A DNA stretch of 64,000 bases, taken from contig NZ_JAXHLN010000003.1 of the NCBI RefSeq assembly GCF_034522235.1, positions 1,426,001 through 1,490,000 of the forward strand, read 5' to 3'. The position numbers and the translations under genes were made by a program. Below the pieces are notes generated by a model, which was not told the DNA's origin, ran no database searches, and worked only from the letters and a program-made list of their open reading frames with translations. This DNA is from Thiohalophilus sp. (GTDB lineage: Bacteria; Pseudomonadota; Gammaproteobacteria; UBA6429; Thiohalophilaceae). Each line of letters opens with the position of its first letter. Positions within the stretch are counted from its first letter, which is position 1. Below are positions 34,565-43,073 of this stretch, piece after piece.

Positions 34565-35059
34565 ATGTTTCGCTGGATTGTTTTTATCGCGTTATTGCCG
34601 TATTCGATCTGGCTGATATTTTCCTATGAGTACCATTTTATCGATAATGTCAATCTGGCGTTCCACGAGGCGGGTCATCTGATCCTTACGCCGTTCGGGA
34701 AGACCTGGCATTTTCTTGGTGGCACGATAGGTCAGTTGTTTTTTCCGGTGGCGATTGCGGTCTACTTCTGGCGACATGGCAAAGCCTTCGAGGCCGGTAT
34801 CGGGGGTGTCTGGTTCGCGGAGAGCCTCATGTATGCAGCACACTACATGAGCGATGCGCGTGACATGCGGATCCCGCTGGTCGGTGGCGGCGTGCATGAC
34901 TGGAATTTCCTGTTTGCGAAATGGGGTGTTCTGTACCGGGCCGAAGCGATAGGTGCATTTTTTCACGCGCTGGCCGCGATATTGCTGGTGGGTGCACTTC
35001 TGTTTATGTTCTGGCAACTCAAAACAGGCAAGCCGGATGCGACAGAACCTTTACCCTGA
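34565..35059 (+). CDS. Membrane protein with an HEAGH motif (putative zinc protease-like)
   Basis: 164 residues with about four membrane segments. AFHEAGHLILTPFGKTWHFLGGTIGQLFFPVAIAVYFW contains HExxH-like HEAGH at the end of the second hydrophobic stretch, as in M50-type site-2 proteases and related membrane proteins. It lacks an obvious NPDG or LDG second motif, though HDWNFLF (Asn, Asp, His) may supply a third ligand. Small size and missing PDZ make a classical S2P role unlikely. Transcribed alone. Confidence 0.65.
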   Translation: MFRWIVFIALLPYSIWLIFSYEYHFIDNVNLAFHEAGHLILTPFGKTWHFLGGTIGQLFFPVAIAVYFWRHGKAFEAGIGGVWFAESLMYAAHYMSDARDMRIPLVGGGVHDWNFLFAKWGVLYRAEAIGAFFHALAAILLVGALLFMFWQLKTGKPDATEPLP

Positions 35060-35150
35060 AGGACCGTTTAGCCGATAATGGCTGACGACTAACGTGCCTG
35101 ATTAATTTTGCCCGGCCCAAGTGAGTAGGCTGGCATTACTTTCTCTTGCC

Positions 35151-35188
35151 TTTCCTCGCCACTCGTTCTTCGCCACTGCCCGAAGGGC
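35151..35188 (+). repeat. Diverged CTCGTCC-family repeat with a GCCC-GAA-GGGC hairpin
   Basis: TTTCCTCGCCACTCGTTCTT and onward, then GCCCGAAGGGC (35178-35188). It lies between the HEAGH gene and the convergent SLC5-kinase gene. Confidence 0.6.
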
Positions 35189-35218
35189 CTGGGCTTGGCC
35201 AGGGATTGTTCAAAAATA

Positions 35219-37927
35219 TCAGGGGTCGTTGGTATTCTCGTCGACCAGGGGGAGTCGCAATCTGAAACGCGTTCCCTGGTTGCTGCTGTTAACGATAGCC
35301 AACTCACCGTGCATTTTCTGGACGAGGCGGCGGCTGATGGCAAGGCCGAGTCCGCTGCCGTTCTGATTGGCGGCATTTTCGCTTCCGCGGCTGAATTTTT
35401 CGAATACCTGTTCTGTATCAGCAATGCCCGGGCCGTTGTCGCTGATATCCAGTTCGTAGTGACTGCCGGTGTTTCGGCTTTCCACCAGGACCCAGGGCCG
35501 GGGGGTGGTGTTATACAGAACGGCGTTGGTTAACAGATTGATGAGTACCTGATAGAGTCGCTCGGCATCGCCGCGCACCTGTGCAACCGTGGCGCGTTCA
35601 CCGCTATTGAGCGTTACCCGATGTTGTTCTGCCAGGCCGTGGCAGGTCTCCAGTGCGCGATCGATGATGGTTTCCGGGTTGATGGGAGTCGATTCGATCT
35701 GCAGATGGCCCTGTTCCAGGTGGCTCATTTCAAGGATTTCATCCAGAAGTCGGGTGAGTCGCAGGCTTTCCTCATGAATGATGCGGATGAACCGTTGGGA
35801 TTGTTCGTTGGACAGCGTGTCGTTGTTCAACAACAACTCGGCGAAAGAACGAATGGAGGTCATTGGGGTGCGGACTTCGTGGCTGACCTGGCTGAGAAAT
35901 TCGTCCTTCCGGGCGTCGAGCTGATGCAGGCGCAGATTGGCGCTGCGTAGCTCATCGGCGGTGGCTTGCAGTTGTATTGATTGTTGTTCCAGGCGGTGGC
36001 TGTACTCGACGACCTGCTGGGTTTCATCCACCAGTTTGATGATCTCGTCCATGCTGATAGTTTCACCGGTGGCAATCTGGGAGACCAGTGCGTGCGCTGT
36101 TGAGGCGCCGATATTACCGGCCAGACGCCGCTCGATAGTCGCGATGCCTTTGGCATCCAGGGGGGGGAGTTGTTGCAGGATCAACTCGCCGCCGGTGAGT
36201 TCCTCGAAAAGCTTGTGGGTCTCCGCCGGGCCGAGAATGCGCTGGGTGAGTTTGTATAGATCCTTGATTGCCGCGTGGCGGTGTATCACCTGGGCTTCGC
36301 TGCCCACCAGATTGCGAAATACATCAATGAATAATGCGCTTTGCAGTTTCTCAAGTGGCCGGTGCGTCGTCCACACCGACACCAGGACAAACAGCGCGGC
36401 GTTGCTGCCCAGGCTCCAGAATACCGAGTGAACCAGCGGGTCCATGCCTTCCAGTCCGAACAGCGCCTGGGGCTTGAGCAGTTCAATCCCCCATGGACCG
36501 TATTCGACCAGTGAGGCCAGCGCACCGCCGGCTTCGCTGAGACTCGGGATGAACAAGGTATAGATCCACAGGATAAAGCCGACCGAGAGGCCGGCAATCG
36601 TTCCTCTGGTGGTGGCATTACGCCAGTACAACACACCCAGCATGGCGGGGAAGAACTGGGCGACACCGACGAAGGCGATCAGTCCCATGGCCGCCAGCGC
36701 GTCGGATTCGCCGCTGAGATGGAAATAAAGATAACCGAGTAACAGGATCACCGCGATAGAGATGCGTCGGGTAATCAACATGAGATGTTTGATGTCTCCA
36801 CTGGTATTCAGGTTCTGGCGTGGCATACGCAGAAGGAGTGGCACGATAATGTGATTGGAGACCATAATGGACAGGGCGATACTCGAGACGATGACCATGG
36901 AAGTGGCCGAGGAGAAGCCGCCGATAAAGGCCAGTAATGCCAGCAGATTCTGATCAGCCGACAATGGCAGAGTGAGCAGAAACATATCCGGGTTCGTTCC
37001 TTGCGGCAGCAGGGCGGTCCCGACAATGGCGATGGGCAACACGAACAGGCTGATTAAAAACAGGTACAGGGGAAAGGCCCATGCCGCGGTGCGCAGGTGG
37101 TTTTCATCGGAATTTTCCACCACGGTAATCTGAAACTGGCGCGGGAGGCAAACAATGGCGATGGCCGAGAGCACCATCATGTTAATCCAGCGCCAGCCGA
37201 ACAGCTCATTGTCATAAATGATGCGCTCGGCCGTGGGCAATTGAAAGACCTCATTCACCCCGCCGGCGATCCCGAAAACAACAAACAGGCCCACGGCCAG
37301 AATGGCGAAGAGTTTGACAATCGCTTCAAAGGCAATGGCCGCCACTACTCCCGGGTTATGTTCATTGGCATCGAGGTTTCGAGTTCCAAACAGGATGGTG
37401 AACAGTACCATGGTCAGTGCGACCCAAAAACCCGGATCGGTATCGGCAATGATGGAAGTGGAAGCACTGTTGTCGCTGGCCAGATTGAATACTTCGAAGC
37501 TGGCTGTTACCGCCTTGAGCTGCAGGGCAATGTAGGGGGTTGCAGCAATCACGGCAATACAGGTCACCAGAACGCCCAGTACGGCGCTTTTGCCAAAGCG
37601 CGAAGAGATCAAGTCGGCGATCGAGGTGATGCGGTATGCATGCCCGATTCGCACCAGCTTTCGCAGCAGGAACCACCAGCCGACGAACACCAGTGTTGGT
37701 CCCAGATAGATCGTGGCGAATTCCAGTCCGTTGCGGGCCGCGGAGCCGACGGCACCAAACAGCGTCCAGGACGTACAATAGACAGAAATTGAAAGTGTAT
37801 ACACCAGGGGGGAACGCAACAGCCGATCACGGCCGGCCCGGGCCCGACGTTCACTGATAAACGCCAGAGCGAATAATATCACCACATAGGCGAGAGCAAT
37901 AAGCAGGACGAAGTTGGTACTGAGCAT
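35219..37927 (-). CDS. SLC5 transporter-histidine kinase fusion (CbrA-like sensor)
   Basis: 902 residues. Residues about 1-500 are a sodium/solute symporter-like domain with 13 membrane segments (LVYTLSISVYCTSWTLFGAVGSAARNG ... ITSIADLISSRFGKSAVLGVLVTCIAVIAATPYIALQLKAV). A linker of about 150 residues is followed by HisKA (EFLSQVSHEVRTPMTSIRSFAELLL) and HATPase (QVLINLLTNAVLYNT, DNGPGI, GSGLGLAI). This is the STAC/CbrA architecture, in which transport and sensing are combined. It is encoded after a response regulator and a small membrane protein on the same strand. The nearby importer suggests a carboxylate or amino-acid signal, which is inference. Confidence 0.9.
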   Translation of the reverse strand: MLSTNFVLLIALAYVVILFALAFISERRARAGRDRLLRSPLVYTLSISVYCTSWTLFGAVGSAARNGLEFATIYLGPTLVFVGWWFLLRKLVRIGHAYRITSIADLISSRFGKSAVLGVLVTCIAVIAATPYIALQLKAVTASFEVFNLASDNSASTSIIADTDPGFWVALTMVLFTILFGTRNLDANEHNPGVVAAIAFEAIVKLFAILAVGLFVVFGIAGGVNEVFQLPTAERIIYDNELFGWRWINMMVLSAIAIVCLPRQFQITVVENSDENHLRTAAWAFPLYLFLISLFVLPIAIVGTALLPQGTNPDMFLLTLPLSADQNLLALLAFIGGFSSATSMVIVSSIALSIMVSNHIIVPLLLRMPRQNLNTSGDIKHLMLITRRISIAVILLLGYLYFHLSGESDALAAMGLIAFVGVAQFFPAMLGVLYWRNATTRGTIAGLSVGFILWIYTLFIPSLSEAGGALASLVEYGPWGIELLKPQALFGLEGMDPLVHSVFWSLGSNAALFVLVSVWTTHRPLEKLQSALFIDVFRNLVGSEAQVIHRHAAIKDLYKLTQRILGPAETHKLFEELTGGELILQQLPPLDAKGIATIERRLAGNIGASTAHALVSQIATGETISMDEIIKLVDETQQVVEYSHRLEQQSIQLQATADELRSANLRLHQLDARKDEFLSQVSHEVRTPMTSIRSFAELLLNNDTLSNEQSQRFIRIIHEESLRLTRLLDEILEMSHLEQGHLQIESTPINPETIIDRALETCHGLAEQHRVTLNSGERATVAQVRGDAERLYQVLINLLTNAVLYNTTPRPWVLVESRNTGSHYELDISDNGPGIADTEQVFEKFSRGSENAANQNGSGLGLAISRRLVQKMHGELAIVNSSNQGTRFRLRLPLVDENTNDP

Positions 37928-37941
37928 GTTCTGCTAACTGC

Positions 37942-38148
37942 TTAGCCGGTGGAGTCGGACTTCAGCTGTCGCGATATCAGCCATATCCCGATGATCAATA
38001 CCAGCCAGAGCCCGAAGATATAAAATACAGGCAACGGGATCCCCCACAGAGTAATCTGTCTGGCAAAAATCAGCGCAAGCGGCGGCAGCAGCAGCACAAT
38101 ACCCAGCGCGAGGAGCGATGCCGCACTTTTGGGGGCTCTAGTGATCAT
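37942..38148 (-). CDS. Small membrane protein between regulator and SLC5 kinase (CbrX-like position)
   Basis: 68 residues from the ATG at 38148, overlapping the response-regulator stop by 11 bp and ending 14 bp before the kinase start. Two membrane segments (about 11-27 and 40-58: SLLALGIVLLLPPLALIFAR and VFYIFGLWLVLIIGIWLISR) with a basic end. In Pseudomonas a small hydrophobic protein gene (cbrX) precedes and is coupled to cbrA; position and type match here, though homology is not shown. Confidence 0.75.
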   Translation of the reverse strand: MITRAPKSAASLLALGIVLLLPPLALIFARQITLWGIPLPVFYIFGLWLVLIIGIWLISRQLKSDSTG

Positions 38149-38530
38149 ACGCCGCGCTCTGTGACTGTCCGACCAGTCGTTCCACACACTGCAGTACCTC
38201 GGCGTTGGAAAACGGTTTGGCAATGAAAGCATCAGTGCCGAGTTGCTCGGCCATGGCGCGATCCTTGGCCTGCCCCTTGGCTGTGAGGACCAGTACCGGT
38301 AGTTGTCTGAATTCCTCGTCGGCTTTGAGTTCCTTGAGTATCTCGAATCCATTTCTGGTCGGTAGCATAATATCCAGGATGAGCAGATCGGGCCGGGTCT
38401 TGCGCAACGCCTCCAGCACCGCGCTGCCATCGGATTCGGCGGTCACCGTGTGGCCGGCCTGACGCAGGATAAAGCTGAGTGCATCGACGATATAAGGTTC
38501 ATCTTCAGCAATGAGTATTTGTCCGCTCAC
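38138..38530 (-). CDS. Single-domain response regulator
   Basis: 130 residues from a GTG at 38530 with AGGGAGA at good spacing; the in-frame ATG at 38557 has no ribosome site. A CheY-like receiver only: ILIAEDEPYIVDALSFILRQAGH, phospho-acceptor Asp in PDLLILDIMLPTRNGFEIL, Thr in VLVLTAKGQ, Lys in AFIAKPFSNAEVL. No output domain, so it may relay phosphate or act by protein binding. Probable partner of the SLC5 kinase encoded just downstream. Confidence 0.88.
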   Translation of the reverse strand: MSGQILIAEDEPYIVDALSFILRQAGHTVTAESDGSAVLEALRKTRPDLLILDIMLPTRNGFEILKELKADEEFRQLPVLVLTAKGQAKDRAMAEQLGTDAFIAKPFSNAEVLQCVERLVGQSQSAAYDH

Positions 38531-38630
38531 ACACGGTCTCCCTGTTTGAATTATCATTATTCGATTTTATTTTGCTTTTGCGATCGACCTGCCAAAGGCG
38601 GGTGTCTGTCAACATAATCTATCAGCAACC

Positions 38631-38768
38631 GCGTTCGATTTGAATGCCCGAAGACTTTGTTCAAAAGATAGCTTTGGCCTCGCGCACGATGTCCGAAAAT
38701 AGTGGTGTCACTGCAGTCACAACGTGAAGATGTAATCTCTCCGCGCCGGTCTTGGGAACTCCTGTTCA
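38631..38768. mobile_element. Decayed copy of the 140-bp MITE-like element
   Basis: The middle aligns base for base with the intact copies: TTTGTTCAAAAGAT, CCGAAAATAG, CAACGTGA and AATCTCTC occur in the same order and spacing as at 59043-59131. The right end (TTGGGAACTCCTGTTCAG) aligns with the terminal repeat ATTCGGAACACTTATTTAG, and the left end (GCGTTCGATTTGAATGCCCG) is more eroded. The right end supplies the stop codon (38766-38768) of the ScfR-type regulator. Confidence 0.65.
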
Positions 38769-40358
38769 GCCCGCCTGGGCGGCCCCACGCCCCGACGTGA
38801 TGGGAGGTTCCTGGCGATGCTGGCAGTCAAGCCGCTGGCACTGGCGACAGGTTGACCCCACCGGCACGGCCGCCCCGGGGGCACGCAGGTCGATGCCCTC
38901 GGCATAGATCGTCCGATCGGCATACAGCACTTCACAGGCCAGCATGACCGAGAACATCACCGGTTGGGCGCGGAAGGTGGCGGCACGTTTGGTGACCGTC
39001 CGCGCGATCATTAAAAAACGGTTGCCGTTATGGAACTCCCCCAGCTCACGAACCACCCGACCGGGTGTCTGGAAGGCGCTGAACACGGGCCACAACGGGC
39101 AGGCATGACCGAAGCGCGGCAGGGAAAGACCAAACAGGGGGAAACGTTTGGAAATATGGCCCGAGGGATCGACGCGCAAAAACGCGAACGGCACCCCTTC
39201 GGCCCCGGGCGCCCGCAGTGTGGTCAGCCGGTGGCATATCTGCTCAAAGCCGGCTTCGTATTTCTGACGCAGTATCTCGATGTCATAATGCTGGGTTTGT
39301 GCATCTTCCAAAAAGGGTGTGTAGGGGAACAGCGCGGCACCGGCCATGTAGCTGGCGAGCGCCCCCCGCGCCCGGGCCCGGGCGGCGTCGGTGGTCAGTC
39401 TGGGGTCGGCGACCAGAGAATTCAGGGTATCCTCAAAGCTCAGTTGCGCGGCAACCCGCATGGTCTGGAAACGCCGGGTGGTGGGCGGAGCGTTGGCCAG
39501 AAAACAGAGCACCCGGTTGTCTTTATCGAAATAGCTCTGGTTGTGCCACAGTGCGTCAGGGGACTGATCATAAGCGCTGGTCCGGATTCGGATAGCAAAC
39601 TTCTCTTCGAGATACTTCACCAGTGCCGCATCAATGTTGCTTCTGTCGAGGCGCTCCAGTTCCCTTCGCAGTTGCAGCCCGGCCTCTTCCACTGCCGGAA
39701 AGTAATTGCGCTCGCCAATGATGAAATCGTCCACCTGCTCGGCAGCGGCCAGCGAGGGATCCAGATTGTTTTGCTCTTCGAAATGCGCAACCAGTTCCTG
39801 GGTCGTGTCGGTCAGGCGGGTACTCTCGTTATGCAGCATGGTTTCAAACCGGTTGCGCTGCGGCGGGTCAATCGTGCCGTCACTGACCAGGATCTCGGAG
39901 ATGGAGCGCAGGCTGGTGATCCGGGTGAGGATGGTATGCATGGTGGCTTGCAACCACGGATCCTGGTTCAGGCGATCGTTCAACAGGGAGAGCGCCTGGT
40001 TACTGTCCAGGTAGGCGCGATACAGTGCCAGAATCAGGCGGGCCCAGTTGGGATTACGGGCAATGATTTGATCGGCATAGTTGCTCTCGAGATCGATATG
40101 ACCCAGCACCGGGTCTGCGGCAAGTTCATGCAGATCATCGCGCAGGCGCTGTTCGGTGATGCCGGTCAGTTCCCCCACCTCCAGGCCCAGGGCGGCGGCA
40201 AGTCGAGTGGCGAGTCGACCGCCGACCGCGCGCTTGTTGGCCTCGATCAGGTTCAGGTAAGAGGCGGAAATTCCCAGCTCACTGGCCAGGGCGGCCTGGG
40301 TTATACCCCGTTCCTTGCGTCGCTCGCGGATCTTGTAACCAATCGCAGCTGCAGTCAT
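38766..40358 (-). CDS. ScfR/RamB-type XRE-family transcriptional regulator
   Basis: 530 residues. An N-terminal HTH_XRE (IRERRKERGITQAALASELGISASYLNLIEANKR) is followed by a long middle with an IrrE-like (DUF955) region (DKDNRVLCFLANAPPTTRRFQTMRVAAQLSFEDTL) and the C-terminal short-chain fatty acyl regulator domain with GSTCRQCQRLDCQHRQ. Family members (RamB, MccR, PrpC-type regulators) respond to acyl-CoA or acetate/propionate metabolism. It is divergent from the ABC importer across a 234-bp promoter region, so it probably controls it and itself. The stop codon lies in the decayed MITE-like element. Confidence 0.85.
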   Translation of the reverse strand: MTAAAIGYKIRERRKERGITQAALASELGISASYLNLIEANKRAVGGRLATRLAAALGLEVGELTGITEQRLRDDLHELAADPVLGHIDLESNYADQIIARNPNWARLILALYRAYLDSNQALSLLNDRLNQDPWLQATMHTILTRITSLRSISEILVSDGTIDPPQRNRFETMLHNESTRLTDTTQELVAHFEEQNNLDPSLAAAEQVDDFIIGERNYFPAVEEAGLQLRRELERLDRSNIDAALVKYLEEKFAIRIRTSAYDQSPDALWHNQSYFDKDNRVLCFLANAPPTTRRFQTMRVAAQLSFEDTLNSLVADPRLTTDAARARARGALASYMAGAALFPYTPFLEDAQTQHYDIEILRQKYEAGFEQICHRLTTLRAPGAEGVPFAFLRVDPSGHISKRFPLFGLSLPRFGHACPLWPVFSAFQTPGRVVRELGEFHNGNRFLMIARTVTKRAATFRAQPVMFSVMLACEVLYADRTIYAEGIDLRAPGAAVPVGSTCRQCQRLDCQHRQEPPITSGRGAAQAG

Positions 40359-40592
40359 GAGCGGTATCGCCTCGCGAAAGTTGTCAATTATTTACATAAG
40401 AGTCGAAAATTCGAGCCATCAATTTACAATGTATTGGCTTTTATATCAAACAGTTATTGCTTTAGTTTACAGGCCGCTCTACAGTTGCGGAGCAATATCG
40501 CCACACACCGGGGCTCGTCGCTTGTATTTCTCGTGACCTCGGGGCAGGAGGAAATATTTACCAATCCACATCAGCTGGAGGAGAACCAGACT
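40359..40592. promoter_or_regulatory. Divergent promoter region between the ScfR-type regulator and the ABC importer
   Basis: An AT-rich spacer. A 12-bp palindrome TCGAAAATTCGA (40403-40414) lies centrally, flanked at equal distance by AATTATTTACAT on the left and CAATTTACAAT on the right. It is a candidate operator for the adjacent regulator. GGAGGAGA (40577-40584) is the Shine-Dalgarno of the binding-protein gene. Confidence 0.45.
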
Positions 40593-41930
40593 ATGAGTGA
40601 TGATTTCAACAAGAAGCGTCGTGACTTTCTCAAGTCAACGGCAGCACTCGGTGTCGCGGGTATGGCGCCAACCGTTTTTGTTCGCAATGCCTGGGCGCAG
40701 GATTTCGTCAATAACCCCGGCAAAGCCGCGGCGATCACCCTGGGCTTTAATGTTCCGCAGACCGGGCCTTATGCCGATGAGGGGGCTGACGAGTTGCGCG
40801 CCTTCAAGCTGGCCGTCAAACACCTCAACGGTGAAGGCGACGGCGGTATGCTCAATACCATGAAACCGATGGCCCTGCAGGGCAACGGTATCCTGGGCAA
40901 GAAGGTCAATTATGTGACCGGCGATACCCAGACCAAGTCGGACGCGGCACGTGCCTCGGCCAAGCGCATGATCGAAAAAGACGGCGCCCTGATGATCAGC
41001 GGTGGTTCCTCGTCGGGCGTGGCCGTTGCGGTACAGTCCCTGTGTCACGAGGCCGGGGTGATGTTCATGGCCGGTCTGACCCATTCCAATGACACCACCG
41101 GCAAGGACAAGCGTAAATACGGCTTCCGTCATTTCTTCAATGCCTATATGTCCGGCCAATCCCTGGCACCGGTGCTCGGGGAGCGTTACGGCACTGATCG
41201 CAAGGCCTACCATCTGACGGCCGACTATACCTGGGGCTGGACCCAGGAGGAGTCCATCAAGAACGCTACCGAAGGGCTGGGCTGGCAGACGGTTGAAACC
41301 GTTCGCACGCCGCTGGGTGCCGGTGACTTCTCCCAGTACATTACCCCGGTGCTGGACTCCGGTGCGGACGTGCTGATCCTCAACCACTACGGCAAGGACA
41401 TGGTCAACTCCCTGACCCAGGCCGTGCAGTTCGGTCTGCGCGACAAGCAGGTCAACGGTAAGGACTTCCAGATCGTGGTCCCGCTGTTCTCACGTCTGAT
41501 GGCACAGGGTGCCGGCGAGAACATCAAGGGGATCCTTGGCAGTACTAACTGGAACTGGGCGTTGCAGGACGCGGCTTCACAGGCCTTCGTCAAGTCCTTC
41601 GGCCAGGAGTATGGCTTTCCGCCCTCGCAGGCGGCGCATACCTGCTATGTGCAGACCTTGCTGTATGCCAATGCCGTGGAAACCGCAGGCACCTTCTATC
41701 CCTGTGAGGTGATCAGTGCGCTGGAGGACTTCCAGTTCGACGGCCTGGGCAACGGCCCGACGCTGTATCGTGGTGCTGACCATCAGTGCTTCAAGCCGGT
41801 GCTGGTGGTAGAGGGTAACGATAACCCCTCCAACCAGTTCGACCTGTTGAAGGTGGTCAAACAGGTACCGACCGAGCAGGTCATGTACGATCCCTCCATC
41901 TTCGGCGGGGAACTGGGTAGCTGCAAATAA
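40593..41930 (+). CDS. ABC transporter substrate-binding protein (branched-chain/amide type) with Tat signal
   Basis: 445 residues from the ATG at 40593 with a strong Shine-Dalgarno. The signal carries the twin-arginine motif RRDFLK (residues 9-14), then a hydrophobic core and AWAQ. The mature part is a type I periplasmic binding fold (ITLGFNVPQTGPYADEGADELRAFKLAVKHLN ... MISGGSSSGVAVAVQSLCHEAGVMFMAGLTHSND). Ligand unknown; amides, urea, branched-chain amino acids or short carboxylates are possible in this family. The reading frame stays open for 520 codons upstream, but that part is antisense to the regulator. First gene of a five-gene importer operon. Confidence 0.9.
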   Translation: MSDDFNKKRRDFLKSTAALGVAGMAPTVFVRNAWAQDFVNNPGKAAAITLGFNVPQTGPYADEGADELRAFKLAVKHLNGEGDGGMLNTMKPMALQGNGILGKKVNYVTGDTQTKSDAARASAKRMIEKDGALMISGGSSSGVAVAVQSLCHEAGVMFMAGLTHSNDTTGKDKRKYGFRHFFNAYMSGQSLAPVLGERYGTDRKAYHLTADYTWGWTQEESIKNATEGLGWQTVETVRTPLGAGDFSQYITPVLDSGADVLILNHYGKDMVNSLTQAVQFGLRDKQVNGKDFQIVVPLFSRLMAQGAGENIKGILGSTNWNWALQDAASQAFVKSFGQEYGFPPSQAAHTCYVQTLLYANAVETAGTFYPCEVISALEDFQFDGLGNGPTLYRGADHQCFKPVLVVEGNDNPSNQFDLLKVVKQVPTEQVMYDPSIFGGELGSCK

Positions 41931-41954
41931 AACGTTTGCGGTCTTACCCCGAGG

Positions 41955-41979
41955 CACCGGCCCGATTTGCGGGCCGGTG
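41955..41979 (+). terminator. Hairpin between binding-protein and permease genes (partial terminator)
   Basis: Perfect 10-bp stem CACCGGCCCG / CGGGCCGGTG with a 5-nt loop. It is followed by TCTGATTATTT rather than a clean T-run. Such hairpins let the binding protein be made in excess over the membrane subunits. Confidence 0.6.
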
Positions 41980-42053
41980 TCTGATTATTTGCGACCTGCC
42001 GGTATAAGCCGACAGGTCATCGTTGTCAGCTTAACGAAATCGGTAAATGTAAC

Positions 42054-43070
42054 GTGGATGCATTTGTACTGCAGATCCTCAATGGCCTGGACAAGGGTAG
42101 TGCGTATGCCCTGATCGCACTGGGGCTGACTCTGGTATTTGGCAGTCTGGGTGTGGTTAACTTTGCCCATGGCGCCAAATTCACCCTGGGGGCGTTTTGC
42201 GCTGTCAGTTTCCAGCAGCTGTTGACCATCTCCAGGAAGGTAAAGGACGAGAGCGTCACCTTCTTCGATGCCTACAAGGAGGTCCCCTACCTGGAGATAT
42301 GGTGGGGCGATACCGGCAGCATGATTATCGACTGGGCGGTGCCCCTGTCGATTTTTCTGGCTATACCGGTCATGTTGCTGATTGGTCTGGTGCTTGAGCG
42401 TGGTCTGTATCAGTTCTTTTACAAGCGCACGCATGCCGAACAGATCCTGGTGACCTTCGGTCTGGCCATCGTGATACAGGAGGTCATCAAGACCTTTTAC
42501 GGTGCCAACCCCATTCCCACCCCGGCACCGGCAATGTTGTCGGGTACCGCGCCGATTGGTGTCTGGCTGGGCCTTGGGGAATCGGTGGCCTATCCGTACT
42601 GGCGGCTGGTGTACTTCCTGTTTTCCCTGCTGGTTATCGGGCTGGTATTTGCTTTTCTGCGCTATACCACTTTTGGCATGGTGGTGCGTGCCGGCATGTC
42701 GGATCGGGAGACGGTCAGCCTGCTGGGGCTCAATGTGGAGCGGAGATTTACCATATTATTCGGTATTGCCTCGGTGGTGGCCGGCCTGGCCGGTGTGATG
42801 TATACACCCATCGTGCCACCGGACTATCACATGGGCATGGAGTTTCTGGTGCTGTCCTTCGTTGTGGTGGTAGTGGGCGGCATGGGCTCCCTGCCCGGGG
42901 CGGTAGCAGCCGGTTTTCTGCTGGGCATTCTCCAGTCCTTTGCCTCCATGAACGAGATCAAGTCTCTGTTACCCGGTCTGGATCAGATCATTGTTTATTT
43001 AATTGCCGTAATTGTGCTTCTGGTTCGCCCGCGCGGGTTGATGGGCCAGAAAGGTGTAATGGAGGATTAA
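42054..43070 (+). CDS. ABC transporter permease, LivH type
   Basis: 338 residues from a GTG at 42054 (weak ribosome site; no ATG fits the conserved start). About eight membrane segments. Signatures: ILNGLDKGSAYALIALGLTLVFGSLGVVNFAHGAKFTLGAF, VRAGMSDRETVSLLGLNVERRFTILFGIASVVAGLAGVMY and VVVVVGGMGSLPGAVAAGFLLGILQ. The insert at about 60-90 (RKVKDESVTFFDAYKEVPYLEIWWGDTG) is longer than in LivH of E. coli. Forms the membrane channel with the LivM-type protein. Confidence 0.9.
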   Translation: MDAFVLQILNGLDKGSAYALIALGLTLVFGSLGVVNFAHGAKFTLGAFCAVSFQQLLTISRKVKDESVTFFDAYKEVPYLEIWWGDTGSMIIDWAVPLSIFLAIPVMLLIGLVLERGLYQFFYKRTHAEQILVTFGLAIVIQEVIKTFYGANPIPTPAPAMLSGTAPIGVWLGLGESVAYPYWRLVYFLFSLLVIGLVFAFLRYTTFGMVVRAGMSDRETVSLLGLNVERRFTILFGIASVVAGLAGVMYTPIVPPDYHMGMEFLVLSFVVVVVGGMGSLPGAVAAGFLLGILQSFASMNEIKSLLPGLDQIIVYLIAVIVLLVRPRGLMGQKGVMED

Positions 43071-43073
43071 GCG

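Noticed and set aside
39030-40592. 520-codon upstream extension of the binding-protein gene
   Set aside because: Antisense to the ScfR-type regulator. The Tat signal and strong Shine-Dalgarno fix the start at 40593.
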